Shown: positions 15,893-24,597, numbered from the stretch's first letter. The stretch: DNA of 60,657 bases from Streptacidiphilus melanogenes (GCF_000787835.1 NZ_BBPP01000021.1:1-60657), one strand, 5' to 3'. Notes: generated by a model from the sequence alone, not told the origin. Numbers and translations: made by a program.

Positions 15893-18676
15893 ATGAGGTT
15901 CGGATCGGCGCTGCGTGAGGCCAGGCTCAAGCGCGGCTGGACGCAGGAGGAGCTGGCCGCCCAGTCGGGTGTCTCGACCCACGCGATCAGCGTCCTGGAG
16001 GCGGGTCGCCGCCGCCCCCGGCTGTCCTCCGTGTCCCGGTTGGCGCAGGCCCTCGGTCTCGACGACGCCGCGCGTGAGCATCTCGTCGATGCCGCCCGCG
16101 CCCAGGTCCCCGCAGCTGCCGCGGGCCGCGCGCCGGACGCCCGCACACCCGCGCCGCATCGGTCCGGCTCCGGTGGCGCTGTCTTCCAACTGCCGGGCGA
16201 CACACGCATGTTCACCGGGCGCGTCGCCGAGGTCGACCGGCTGGTCGCCCTGGCCCGCCGCTCCCGTGGCGCGGGCCGCTCCCGGGCCGTGGTGATCTCG
16301 GCGATCAACGGCATGGGCGGAGTCGGGAAGTCCGCCCTCGCCGTCCACGTCGCCCACAGGTTGAAGGACCGTTTTCCCGACGGCCAGCTCTTCCTCGACC
16401 TGCGCGGCCACACCCCGGGCACCGAACCCCTGTCCCCGCTGGACGCGCTCGGCCACCTGCTGCGCTCCCTCGGGACTGCGCCGCAGCAGATCCCGGCAGA
16501 CCTGGGCGCACGCGCCTCCCTCTACCGGGACCGCCTCGCCGGCACGAGGTCCCTGGTGTTGCTGGACAACGCGGCAGGCAGCGCGCAGGTTCGCCCGCTC
16601 CTGCCCGGTGAGCCCGACTGCCTGGTCCTGGTGACCAGCCGCAAGCGCCTGTCCGGTCTCGACGACGCGCACAGCCTGCCGCTCGACACGCTCTCCGAGG
16701 CCGAGGCGTGCGAACTGCTGCACGAGGCGGCAGGATCCGGGCGGCTGGAGGCCGAGGACCCGGCGGTGCGTGAACTGGCCGGCCTGTGCGGACGGCTGCC
16801 CCTGGCGGTGCGGATCACCGGGGCGCGACTGCGCCACCGACCGGTGCTGCGCGCCGAGGACCTGGTCGCCGAACTGCGGGACGAGCGCCGCCGACTGGAG
16901 CGCCTGGAGGACGAGGACCGGGGCCTCACGGCCGTCTTCGACAGCTCCTACGAGGCCCTGCCGCAGACCGAACGACGCCTCCTGCGGCTGCTGGGGCTGG
17001 TCCCCGGGGACGACTTCGACCCACTGGCGGCGGCCAACCTGCTCGGGACCGACGAGCGCACCGCGGCGCGCCTGCTCGAATCGCTGCTCGACCACAACCT
17101 CCTGGCCCAACATGCCGTCGGCCGCTACCACTTCCACGACCTGGTCCACCTGTACGCCCGCGGCCTGCTCGACGAGCCGGCGCTGACGCCCGAGAACGAC
17201 GCCGCACGGGAGCGGCTGCTCGACTACTACACGTTCACGGCCCGCGAGGCCGACGGCGCACTGGCCCACTACGCCCGCCCGAGCCGCCGCTCCGCCGGCA
17301 AGCCCCCGAGCGCCGCCGGACGGCCCCTGGACCGGAACGGCGCCCTGGAGTGGATGCGCGCCGAGCGCAGCAACCTTCTCGCGGCCGTCGCGGGCGCCTC
17401 CGGCCGGCGCGCCGCGGTGCTCACCGCCGCCCTGTCCGCCTACCTGTACCTGGACGGGTCGTGGGCGCTCGCCGCCCCGCTGCACGAGGCGGCGGCCGCC
17501 GCCGCGCGGGACTGCGGGAACCGTTCCGCGGAGGCCGCCGCCCTGTGCGAGCTGAGTCGGATCAGGCATGCCATGGGCGAGTACCCGGGCTCCGTCGAGG
17601 CGGGTGAGCGGTCACTGGCCGCCTTCCGGGAGCTGGAGGACCGGCACGGCGAGGCGGAGGTCCTGTGGGACCTGGGGCGGACCGAGTACGTCCTCGGCAA
17701 CTACCCGGCGGCGTCGGCCCGGATCGAGGACGCGCTCGACCGGTTCCACCGGCTCGGCGACGGCCGCGGCGAGGCGGGCACCCTCAACGACCTCGGCCGC
17801 GTCCGCATGCTGACCGGCGAGTACGCGGCCGCCGGCGAGCTGCACGAACGCGCCCTGCGGATCTGCCAGGAGCTCGGCGACCAGTCGGGCGTGGCGACGG
17901 CCCTGCGCGACCTGGGCCGCGCCCGCTACTCCAACGGCGACCCCGTCGCCGCCGTCGACCTGCTCGGCCGCTCCTTGCTGATCCTGCGTGAGATCGGCAG
18001 CCGCATCGGAGAGGCCAGCTCCCTCCACGACCTCGGCCACGTCCACCACGAGACGGGACGCCACGAGGAAGCGGCGGTGCTGTACGAGCAGGCCCTGACC
18101 ATCTTCCAGCAGATCGGCAACCGCCAGGGCGAGGCCAACTCCCTGTGGAACCTCGGCCGCACCCGCCAGGAGGCGGGCGACTACGCGTCCGCGACCGACC
18201 TCTACGACCGGGCCAGGGTCATCCACGAGGCCACCGGCAACCGTCACGGCGTGGCGGCGACCCTGCGCGAGAGCGGACACGCGCACCATCTCGCCGGCGA
18301 CCTCGCGACCGCCGAGGCCCTCTACACCCAGGCCCTGCCCCTCCTCCGGGAGATCGGCAGCCGACCGGGCGAGATCACGCAGCTGACCCTGATGGGAGCC
18401 CTGGCACTCGACACCACCGGCCCCGAGGCGGCCCGGGCCCACTACCAGGAGGCTCTGGGCCTGGCCCGTCTGACGGGCAGCTCGGTGGAGTCAGCCCGCG
18501 CACTGGAGGGGTCGGCCCGCGCCGCCGCGATGCTCGGGCAGCGTGCCGAGGCACTGCACGACCTGCGCGAGGCGGTCTCCCTCTACCGCAGCGCCGAGGC
18601 GCCGGAGGCCGCATCCGCCGCCGTGCTCCTCTCCGAGTGGGAGACCGCCCCGGCCCCGGAACCGCTCCGGACCTGA
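15893..18676 (+). CDS. HTH-NB-ARC-TPR STAND regulator (second paralogue)
   Basis: A 927-residue homologue of the protein at 8781-11462, with the same order: Xre HTH (1-60, GWTQEELAAQSGVSTHAISVLE), NB-ARC with P-loop GMGGVGKSALAVH near residue 140, VLLDNA, LVTSRKR, a winged-helix-like LHDLVHLYAR-type segment, then about nine well-formed TPR units of 40 residues (repeated LGE...LxDLGR...GxY/DxxAAxxL) from about 540 to 890. Start ATG 15893 has GGGGA upstream and matches the paralogue start; the frame open to 15797 has no homologous extension. It should sense a ligand or partner with its TPRs and switch via NTP. No target gene can be named. Confidence 0.93.
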   Translation: MRFGSALREARLKRGWTQEELAAQSGVSTHAISVLEAGRRRPRLSSVSRLAQALGLDDAAREHLVDAARAQVPAAAAGRAPDARTPAPHRSGSGGAVFQLPGDTRMFTGRVAEVDRLVALARRSRGAGRSRAVVISAINGMGGVGKSALAVHVAHRLKDRFPDGQLFLDLRGHTPGTEPLSPLDALGHLLRSLGTAPQQIPADLGARASLYRDRLAGTRSLVLLDNAAGSAQVRPLLPGEPDCLVLVTSRKRLSGLDDAHSLPLDTLSEAEACELLHEAAGSGRLEAEDPAVRELAGLCGRLPLAVRITGARLRHRPVLRAEDLVAELRDERRRLERLEDEDRGLTAVFDSSYEALPQTERRLLRLLGLVPGDDFDPLAAANLLGTDERTAARLLESLLDHNLLAQHAVGRYHFHDLVHLYARGLLDEPALTPENDAARERLLDYYTFTAREADGALAHYARPSRRSAGKPPSAAGRPLDRNGALEWMRAERSNLLAAVAGASGRRAAVLTAALSAYLYLDGSWALAAPLHEAAAAAARDCGNRSAEAAALCELSRIRHAMGEYPGSVEAGERSLAAFRELEDRHGEAEVLWDLGRTEYVLGNYPAASARIEDALDRFHRLGDGRGEAGTLNDLGRVRMLTGEYAAAGELHERALRICQELGDQSGVATALRDLGRARYSNGDPVAAVDLLGRSLLILREIGSRIGEASSLHDLGHVHHETGRHEEAAVLYEQALTIFQQIGNRQGEANSLWNLGRTRQEAGDYASATDLYDRARVIHEATGNRHGVAATLRESGHAHHLAGDLATAEALYTQALPLLREIGSRPGEITQLTLMGALALDTTGPEAARAHYQEALGLARLTGSSVESARALEGSARAAAMLGQRAEALHDLREAVSLYRSAEAPEAASAAVLLSEWETAPAPEPLRT

Positions 18677-18716
18677 TCCCCCGCCGACCGGACCGGCCCC
18701 ATGCGGACGCACCCGT

Positions 18717-18947
18717 TCAGCTGCGGTGCCACAGGCGGACCGTGGAGTCGTTGCCGCCGCTGGCGAGGGTCGTGCCGTCCGGGCCGAACGCAACCGAGTC
18801 GACGAGGTCGCCGGTACCGGTGAGGACGGCGGTCGAGGTGCGGGAGGCGAGGTCCCACAGGCGGACCGTCTCCTCGGCAGCGACGACCTGCTGTCCGTGG
18901 TCGGCGGCGTGGGCCACGAGAGTCGCCCGGGGACGGTCGACAGCCAT
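18717..18947 (-). pseudogene. WD40 beta-propeller C-terminal relic
   Basis: The last about 50 codons read as one and a half WD40 blades ending TVRLWDLASRT... and ...SVAFGPDGTTLASGGNDSTVRLWHRS before the stop. The rest of a WD40 protein (usually hundreds of residues, often fused to a kinase or NB-ARC) is missing; the upstream codons do not look like a blade. It is the surviving 3' end of a deleted gene. Confidence 0.65.
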
Positions 18948-19013
18948 CTCGTCTGGCTGATCCGGATCCTCGACGGTCGGATGGCCGAGATGTGGACCTA
19001 CCGCCGGCAGACG
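18939..19013 (+). pseudogene. NTF2/SnoaL-like C-terminal relic
   Basis: In one plus-strand frame, the peptide HLVWLIRILDGRMAEMWTYRR looks like the last strands of an NTF2/SnoaL-like small-molecule domain, with no start or upstream domain. It abuts the WD40 relic, so the junction of two broken genes lies near 18940. Confidence 0.45.
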
Positions 19014-19071
19014 CCCCTGACACTGCGGTCCCCGCGGGTGTCGGCGGCGCTCTCGCCTGCGTCGGGCCCGG

Positions 19072-19995
19072 TCAACCCAGCTGGGGCATCACCTGGTCGG
19101 CGACGAGCGCCAGGTGCTCCAGATCGTCGAGGTCCAGGATCTGCAGATAGATCCTCGTGCTGCCGGTCTCCGCATAGCGGCCGATCTTCTCGACGACCTC
19201 GGCGGGAGTCCCGGCCAGACCGTTCTCCTTGAGCTCCGCCACCTCCCGTCCGATGGCCCTCGCGCGGCGGCTCACGTCGGCGTCGTTGCGGCCCACGCAG
19301 GCGACCAGGGCGTTGCCGTAGATGAGGGAGTCGGCTGCTCGTCCGTGGGCCTGAGCGGCCTCGCGGACGCGTGTGATCTGGGCGGCGGTTTCGGCGACCG
19401 AGGCGAAGGGCAGGTTGAACTCGTCGGCGAAACGCGCGGCGATCTCGGGCGTGCGCCGGGCGCCCATGCCCCCGACGATGACGGGGATCCGCTCCTGCGC
19501 GGGCTTCGGCAGCGCGGGGGAGTCCTTGAGCCGGTAGTAGCGGCCCTCGAAGTCGAAGGTCTCGTCCGGTCCGGTGCTCCACAGGCCGGTCACGATCGCC
19601 AGCTGCTCCTCCAGCCTGCCGATCCTGGCGGAGGGGAAGGGGATCCCGTAGGCCGTGTGTTCGGCCTCGTACCAGCCCGCGCCGAGACCGAGTTCGATCC
19701 GGCCACCGCTCATCTGGTCGACCTGTGCGACCTGGATGGCCAGGACTCCGGGCAGCCGGAACGTCGCGGCGGTCATGAGCGTCCCCAGCCGGATCCGGGA
19801 GGTCTCACGCGCCAGGCCGGCGAGCGTGATCCACGCGTCGGTGGGCCCGGGCAGGCCGCTCACGCCGCCCATCTTCAGGTAGTGGTCGGAGCGGAAGAAC
19901 CCGTCGTAGCCGAGGTCCTCGGCGGCTTGGGCGACGCGCAGCAGCGTTCCATAGCTCGCACCCTGCTGAGGCTCGGTGAAAATGCGCAGATCCAC
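19072..19995 (-). CDS. LLM-class F420-dependent oxidoreductase
   Basis: A 307-residue luciferase-like TIM-barrel protein. Signature parts: MDLRIFTEPQQGASYGTLLRVAQAAEDLGYDGFFRSDHYLK at the N-terminus, TSRIRLGTLMTAATFRLPGVLA, GLGAGWYEAEHTAYGIPFPS, and VIVGGMGARRTPEIAARFADEFN. These fit the coenzyme F420-using subgroup that transfers hydride to or from alcohols, imines or xenobiotics. The start is GTG 19995, apparently leaderless: TAGCGT is 6 nt upstream and there is no SD. The gene is alone, with a SRPBCC gene 148 nt behind it in the same direction. The substrate is unknown. Confidence 0.9.
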   Translation of the reverse strand: MDLRIFTEPQQGASYGTLLRVAQAAEDLGYDGFFRSDHYLKMGGVSGLPGPTDAWITLAGLARETSRIRLGTLMTAATFRLPGVLAIQVAQVDQMSGGRIELGLGAGWYEAEHTAYGIPFPSARIGRLEEQLAIVTGLWSTGPDETFDFEGRYYRLKDSPALPKPAQERIPVIVGGMGARRTPEIAARFADEFNLPFASVAETAAQITRVREAAQAHGRAADSLIYGNALVACVGRNDADVSRRARAIGREVAELKENGLAGTPAEVVEKIGRYAETGSTRIYLQILDLDDLEHLALVADQVMPQLG

Positions 19996-20001
19996 GCGGC
20001 C

Positions 20002-20007
20002 ACGCTA
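20002..20007 (-). promoter_or_regulatory. Leaderless -10 element (TAGCGT)
   Basis: TAGCGT sits exactly 6 nt before the GTG of the LLM oxidoreductase gene. The same TAGnGT-N6-start layout is seen at 24418 and 60014. Confidence 0.5.
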
Positions 20008-20143
20008 CGCCGATCGGCGGCGGCCTGACGACAGACGCGCGGCACCAGGCCGGTCCGCGGCCACCACGTCAGCCGCCCGTCCGGGAGCTCGGCGGGCCGG
20101 CTGATCGACCCCCGCCTGCAGGTTCCCGGCAACGGCGCCTGCG

Positions 20144-20653
20144 TCAGCGATCGTGTGCGCCGGCCGACGGGGTGGTCGTCTCCAGTGAGCGCTTCAGCGC
20201 GGCGAGGGTCGCCGTCATGTTCCGGCGGTTCCACTCCGCACGGCCGCCCGTGCGGAGGACGGTCTCCGTGGTCCAGGCGCTGAGCCGGTCGCGGCGGTCC
20301 TGCCAGAACTGCTCCACCAGGGTCAGGCCCCCGTCGGCGCCGCCCGGCGTGAGGCGGAACCCCCAGCGGGCGACCGGAATCGGCCCGAAGCTGACGTCCC
20401 AGGCGAAGGCGCGCCCCGGCTCGGCCTCGACGACGCGGCAGACGGTGCTCCAGCGGATGCCGCCCTTGCGGTTGTGTCCCTGGAACCGCGCGCCCGGCAC
20501 CGGACCGGCCGGGGTGCCGCGCCAGGCAGCGCCGGTGCACTCCGGGCTCCACTCGCCCATCCGCGTCACGTCGCTGACGGCGGCCCAGACGGCCTCCGGC
20601 GCAGCGGCGATCTCCGTCCGGACGGAGACGGATTCACGGCCGGCACTGGTCAT
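20144..20653 (-). CDS. SRPBCC (START/Bet v1-like) domain protein
   Basis: A 169-aa protein with the helix-grip pattern of the polyketide cyclase/dehydratase-type SRPBCC family: VRTEIAAAPEAVWAAVSDVTRMGEWSP at the start, then GARFQGHNRKGGIRWSTVCRVVEAEPGRAFAWDV, and a C-terminal long helix (NMTATLAALKRSLE). Such proteins hold a hydrophobic ligand in a cavity; many in actinomycetes have no known ligand. ATG 20653 has a very good SD (GAGGAGG, about 7 nt). The longer frame to 20731 lacks one. Confidence 0.88.
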   Translation of the reverse strand: MTSAGRESVSVRTEIAAAPEAVWAAVSDVTRMGEWSPECTGAAWRGTPAGPVPGARFQGHNRKGGIRWSTVCRVVEAEPGRAFAWDVSFGPIPVARWGFRLTPGGADGGLTLVEQFWQDRRDRLSAWTTETVLRTGGRAEWNRRNMTATLAALKRSLETTTPSAGAHDR

Positions 20654-21073
20654 GCGGACCTCCTCGTGAGGCATGGTGTCCACCGCATCGCACCGCGCGC
20701 GGGCCCGGCGCGTCAACGTGCGCCGGGTCACCCTGGCGTCGGCTCAAGACCGCCCCCTCATCCTGCGGGTGCGCTGCCGACGACCTTCGCCAACTCCTCG
20801 TCGGACTCAGGGGTCAGACGGTAGAACCCCTGCAGGCTGATCGCCCGCTCCAGGCGGCCGTCCACACCGGGGTCGCTACTCGGTTCTCGGCCGGTCGGGT
20901 CGGAACCGGGCGGACAGCCGTGGACAGGGGTGAACAGCCTCCGCTTTCGGTAGGCGTGGAGAGTGGACACCGCCCCTGGCGAGACTCGTCCTGTTGCGAC
21001 TCGGGGTGCGTGGAAAGCATGCCGCGCCCCGTAGTTCATCAATCGACATATCGCCACCTGAAGGGGCATCACC
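20654..21073. other. Intergenic region with a possible minus-strand relic
   Basis: About 420 nt. On the minus strand, 20758-20880 reads GRLERAISLQGFYRLTPESDEELAKVVGSAPAG before a stop, which has protein-like composition, but no start or upstream domain can be defined. It may be the 3' end of a lost gene or chance. The promoter of the secreted NTF2-like gene should lie in the last 150 nt. Confidence 0.3.
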
Positions 21074-21628
21074 ATGAAGTCCAACCCGGCCCGTGTCATG
21101 ACCGCGCTGATCGGCGCCACCGCTGTCTGCGCCGTGATCGGCACCACCGCCTCGGCCGCCGCACGGCCCACGCAGTCCGCACGGCCCACGCAGTCCGCAC
21201 GGCCCACGCAGTCCGCCGGGCTGCACCTGCCGAGGGCCGTCGCGGACTGGGCCGCCGCCTGGAACGGGCTCGTTCCGCAGGCGCTCGGTGCCGTGTTCAC
21301 CGACGACGGCAGCTACACCGACCAGGGCGTGGGCGTGACCTTTCACGGCCGCGCAGCCATCTCCGGCTGGAAGGCCCACTCCGACGACCTCATCGACGAC
21401 GTCCACGTCGTCGTCCGCGCTGCCTACCGCGACCACGACCGCATCACCGTAGAGGCCGTCTACTCCGGCCACCTCAAGGGCGCACCCAAGCCCTTCGCCG
21501 TGCCGATGGCCACGCTCCTCGAGGTCGACAGCCGCCAGCGGATCAGGTCCGACCAGGACTACTACGCGCTCAACGACGTCCTCTCCCAGTCCGGCCTGCC
21601 CGCGGACTGGACCCCGCCCACGCACTGA
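21074..21628 (+). CDS. Secreted SnoaL/NTF2-like protein with repeat linker
   Basis: ATG 21074 follows GAAGGGG by 7 nt. The 184-aa protein has a signal peptide ending near residue 30 (SAAA), then a linker made of three PTQSAR units encoded by three identical 18-nt repeats, then a domain of about 135 residues: AVADWAAAWNGLVPQALGAVFTDDGSY, then YTDQGVGVTFHGRAAISGW and DDVHVVVRAAYRDHDRITVEAVYSG. This is the NTF2-like/SnoaL fold, which binds or converts small hydrophobic ligands or simply dimerises. Exported members are less common. The repeat number could vary between strains. Confidence 0.85.
   Translation: MKSNPARVMTALIGATAVCAVIGTTASAAARPTQSARPTQSARPTQSAGLHLPRAVADWAAAWNGLVPQALGAVFTDDGSYTDQGVGVTFHGRAAISGWKAHSDDLIDDVHVVVRAAYRDHDRITVEAVYSGHLKGAPKPFAVPMATLLEVDSRQRIRSDQDYYALNDVLSQSGLPADWTPPTH
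21161..21214 (+). repeat. Three tandem 18-nt repeats inside a coding region
   Basis: GCACGGCCCACGCAGTCC occurs three times without change at 21161, 21179 and 21197, coding (A)RPTQS units between the signal peptide and the domain of the secreted NTF2-like protein. Confidence 0.95.
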
Positions 21629-21643
21629 GCGTGCGCGCTGCTG

Positions 21644-22486
21644 CTACCGGCCCTCGGCCGGCGTCTCGAGGAAGCGGTGGAGGGAGGCCGTCGTGGCGGT
21701 GACGAAGGCGTCGCGGGTCCGGTCCGGGAGGAGGTCGAGGGACAGGTAGGGGTTGAGGTCCTCCAGCTCGACCAGAAGGAGTTCGCCGTGCTGGTCGCGG
21801 CAGGCGTCCACGCGCTGGATCCCGTGGTCGAGGGTGTTCCAGTCGACGAAGCGGCGGGCGAAGGCGAGGTCCGCGTCGGTCGGCTCGTAGGGCTCCAGCG
21901 CCCAGCGCCGCTCGGGGTCGGGAGCGTAGAGGGCGTACTGGCAGGTGTCGTCGACGAAGTAGAACGACACCTCGTAGCGGAAGTCGATCCGCGGCTGGAC
22001 CAGGATGTCGCCGAAGCGTAGCTCGCCGAGCCGCTCGGGCGGGAGAAGCCGCAGCCCGATGGAGTCGGCGCCGACCTTCGGCTTGACCACGTACTGCGCG
22101 ACGTCGGGCAGAGCGCCCAGATCCTCCGGTCGGTCGACGGTGGGGATGACCGGGTACCCGGCGGCGGTCAGGTCGAGCAGGTACTGCTTGCCGGCCATGT
22201 CCCCCCGCCCCGTGAGCGGGTTGTAGACGCGTGTCCCGCGCGCGGCGGCGCGCTCCCGGAACGCCTCGTACTCGGCCTGGTAGTGCAGCACCGGGCCGCT
22301 GTTGCGGACGACCACCGCGGAGAACACGTCCAACAGCGCGGCCGCGTCCAGCGGGTGGCACAGGGCGAGGTCGAAGTCGCTCCGCAGGCGCGAGGTCAGG
22401 AAGATGTCCTCGTCGCAGTAGCGTCGGCCCCGGGCCTGGTAGGCGAGGTCCGTCACGAACAGGACGCGGGGGCGGGCGGCCGACAT
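21644..22486 (-). CDS. ATP-grasp-like protein (280 aa)
   Basis: Shows the ATP-grasp plan: an N-terminal Rossmann-like part (RVLFVTDLAYQARG), Lys100 in GDMAGKQYLLDL, the adenine-contacting YVVKPKVGADSIGL at about 132-145, an acidic strand ILVQPRIDFRYEVSFYFVDDT, and a metal-binding end LVELEDLNPYLSL. It resembles glutathione-synthetase/RimK-type ligases that join a carboxylate to an amine or thiol through an acyl phosphate, but it is short and I cannot name the substrate. ATG 22486 has GAGAGGTG close upstream. No peptide precursor gene is seen beside it, so a graspetide-type role is unsupported. Confidence 0.78.
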   Translation of the reverse strand: MSAARPRVLFVTDLAYQARGRRYCDEDIFLTSRLRSDFDLALCHPLDAAALLDVFSAVVVRNSGPVLHYQAEYEAFRERAAARGTRVYNPLTGRGDMAGKQYLLDLTAAGYPVIPTVDRPEDLGALPDVAQYVVKPKVGADSIGLRLLPPERLGELRFGDILVQPRIDFRYEVSFYFVDDTCQYALYAPDPERRWALEPYEPTDADLAFARRFVDWNTLDHGIQRVDACRDQHGELLLVELEDLNPYLSLDLLPDRTRDAFVTATTASLHRFLETPAEGR

Positions 22487-22551
22487 GGTGCACCTCTCGG
22501 TTCGGTGGCGGCCAACCTACACGCCCGGTCCCTCGGCCGCGGCCGCGGGGA

Positions 22552-22878
22552 TCAGGACCCGGAGTCCTGGCCACCGACGTGCACGGCATGGCCGTACAGG
22601 CCCTCCGGCTGGCGCGCCAGAAGCGGAGGAACCCGGCGGGACACCGCCGCCACCGCCTCGGAGCGCGTCATCGCGTCGTGTGCGGCCTTGTCGGTCCACA
22701 GCTGGGTCAGCCAGAGCGTGTCCGGGTCGTCGACGACCGCGTTGATGCTGTACGCCAGCAGGCCGCAGTCCTCGCCTCCGGCGCGGAACCCGTCGCGGAG
22801 CAGGGCCATCAGCTCGTCCCGCCGTCCGGGCAGCGCGGTCATCCGCCCGTAGACGCTGAACATCTTCTCCCCGGACAT
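22552..22878 (-). CDS. Antibiotic biosynthesis monooxygenase (ABM) domain protein
   Basis: 108 residues forming one ferredoxin-like ABM domain: FSVYGRMTALPGRRDELMALLRDGF, LLAYSINAVVDDPDTLWLTQLWTDKAAHDAMTRSE, then a closing helix and strand. Such proteins are cofactor-free quinol-type monooxygenases or heme-degrading relatives; most are dimers. It is in the same direction as, and 65 nt upstream of, the ATP-grasp gene, so the two could be cotranscribed. Start ATG 22878 follows GAGGGTG. The 239 nt upstream hold no gene. Confidence 0.87.
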   Translation of the reverse strand: MSGEKMFSVYGRMTALPGRRDELMALLRDGFRAGGEDCGLLAYSINAVVDDPDTLWLTQLWTDKAAHDAMTRSEAVAAVSRRVPPLLARQPEGLYGHAVHVGGQDSGS

Positions 22879-23117
22879 GCGCGTTCACCCTCTTGCTCGA
22901 TCAATTCGACTGGGAGCCTGCCATGTTGGTCCGCCCAGTCTGTCACGCCGCCCCTTCCGGCGGCGGCGGACGACCTCCGGGCGGCGTGGCGGCGCCGCTG
23001 AGTCCGTCCGAGGATGTTCAGCAGCCGGTCGCGCTGCTCCTGCGGGAGCCGTGCAGTGCTGGTACCGTCGCGCGGTGACCATGCCCGAGTCCTGACGAAC
23101 GCCGGCAGGGGTACGGA

Positions 23118-24281
23118 TCAGGAGCAGAACACGGCCGTCTGGACCGGGCCGAAGGCGGACGACCGGGGGACCGGGGGCTGGTGGAGGAGGTCCTGGCCGA
23201 GGTCGAAGACCGTGCCGACCAGGATCAGTTGGCGGTCGGCGTCGGCCGAGGTGAGGGAGAGGCTGGTGAAGCCGGGACCGCCGCCGTCGGTCTCCCAGAC
23301 GGGCGCTTCGCGGCCGTCGCCGCAGTCGACCGCGCCGCGGGTCACGCCGAGTGCGTAGCCGTCGTTCCCGGGGACGTCCGGGACGGTCTCCAGGGCGCGC
23401 TGCTCGGCCGGGGGCAGCAGGCGACCGGCGAACAGGGCGTGGTCGAAGGCGGCCAGGTCGCCCAGGGTGGAGATCATCGCGCCGGCCGTCCAGTCGTAGG
23501 ACGGGCTGAACACGGTGACGTCGCGGTGCGACAGGTCGTAGCCGTGCAGGTGGGGGCCGTGGATCTGCGGATCGGTGAGCGGGAGGGTGGTGTGGGTCAG
23601 TCCGAGTGGGCGCAGGATCCGGTCGGTGATCTCCTGGCCCGCGCTGCGGCCCGTGACCGCCTCGATCACCAGCCCGGCCAGCAGGTAGTTGGTGTTGGAG
23701 TAACTCCAGCGGGTGCCGGGGGCGAACAGCGGCGGGTGGGCCATCGCCTCGGCCACGACCTGGCGCGGAGTGTAGACGTAGCCCATGTCGTGGCGTTGCA
23801 GGTACGGCGCGAAGAAGGCCGGGTCGGTGGTGGGGTCGTCGATGCCGCTGGTCTGGTTCAGCAGCTGGCGCACGGTGACCCTCCGGCCGTCGTTGCCGGA
23901 GCCGGAGACCACGCCAGGCAGCCACTTCTCCACACTGTCGTCCAGGCCGAGCCGGCGCTCGGCGACCAGTTGGAGCAGCACGGTGGCCACGAAGGACTTG
24001 GTGTTGCTGGCGATCCGGAACCGGTCGCCGGCGTCGGCCGGACGCCCTGTGGCGACGTCGGCCCGCCCGGCCGCGGCCGTGGCGCGGTCGTCGCCCTGGC
24101 GGGCGTAGGCGATGGCGGCCGGGTACCCGTCGGTGACGGCCTGGGCGGTCGCGGTGCGCAGGGCGGCCGCGAGCGGCGGGCGCGGCGCGGTGCCCGAGGT
24201 CGCGGGGACGGCGCTCGCGGGAGCGGCGGCACAGGCGAGCAGGGTGGCGGCGGTCAGCAGGACAACGCGGCGGCGGCGCAT
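23118..24281 (-). CDS. Exported beta-lactamase/D-Ala-D-Ala carboxypeptidase-family serine hydrolase
   Basis: 387 aa with a signal peptide (MRRRRVVLLTAATLLACAAAPASA). The class C/penicillin-binding fold is shown by the SxxK nucleophile motif S92NTK95, Y194SN196 and a C-terminal ETDGGGPGF in place of the KTG strand. Two or three Cys at the end (VDCGDG, VFCS) may form a disulfide. These enzymes act on D-Ala-D-Ala peptides, D-amino-acid amides or esters outside the membrane. Start ATG 24281 has GAGG 9 nt upstream; the frame open to 24431 overlaps the divergent promoter region. Transcribed away from the 55-aa membrane protein gene. Confidence 0.9.
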   Translation of the reverse strand: MRRRRVVLLTAATLLACAAAPASAVPATSGTAPRPPLAAALRTATAQAVTDGYPAAIAYARQGDDRATAAAGRADVATGRPADAGDRFRIASNTKSFVATVLLQLVAERRLGLDDSVEKWLPGVVSGSGNDGRRVTVRQLLNQTSGIDDPTTDPAFFAPYLQRHDMGYVYTPRQVVAEAMAHPPLFAPGTRWSYSNTNYLLAGLVIEAVTGRSAGQEITDRILRPLGLTHTTLPLTDPQIHGPHLHGYDLSHRDVTVFSPSYDWTAGAMISTLGDLAAFDHALFAGRLLPPAEQRALETVPDVPGNDGYALGVTRGAVDCGDGREAPVWETDGGGPGFTSLSLTSADADRQLILVGTVFDLGQDLLHQPPVPRSSAFGPVQTAVFCS

Positions 24282-24417
24282 AAGGGAGACCTCGTCGTGG
24301 GGTGCGGGCGTACGGTGATCGTTCCTGCGCCCAGCCTGGCAGCGGCCGCCCCGTGCCGCCCATGGGGCCGGCACCCGATGGCGCCCGGGGGACAACCCCA
24401 CGGGCACCGGGCCGGAG

Positions 24418-24423
24418 TAGAGT
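24418..24423 (+). promoter_or_regulatory. Leaderless -10 element (TAGAGT)
   Basis: TAGAGT ends 6 nt before ATG 24430; no SD is close enough to use. Identical in sequence and spacing to the element at 60014. Confidence 0.55.
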
Positions 24424-24429
24424 CGGGCC

Positions 24430-24597
24430 ATGGGACGACAGGCTGGGGTCGCGCTCTACGTGCTGGCGATGGTGGCCGTCGTGGTCGGCGTGGACGTCCT
24501 GTTCTTCCGTCACCAGTTCTGGCCGCGGCTGATGGTGAACGTCGGGATCGTGCTGGTCTTCGGTGCGTTCTACCTGAGGTTCCTGAAGCACTCCTGA
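24430..24597 (+). CDS. Small two-helix membrane protein (55 aa)
   Basis: Reads MGRQAGVALYVLAMVAVV and continues to a stop at 24595. It has two hydrophobic helices (about 5-25 and 35-50) separated by the charged loop RHQFWPRL, ending in LKHS. The helical hairpin, the leaderless TAGAGT promoter and a protein-like third-position pattern support a real gene. It looks like a small membrane protein conserved in streptomycetes; its function is unknown. It is divergent from the serine hydrolase and convergent with the LysR gene. Confidence 0.75.
   Translation: MGRQAGVALYVLAMVAVVVGVDVLFFRHQFWPRLMVNVGIVLVFGAFYLRFLKHS

Noticed and set aside
21161-21214. CRISPR-like short repeats
   Set aside because: Tandem without spacers and in a reading frame; no cas genes.
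21644-22878. Ribosomal-peptide (graspetide) cluster based on ATP-grasp + ABM
   Set aside because: No precursor peptide gene with repeated core motif was seen nearby.
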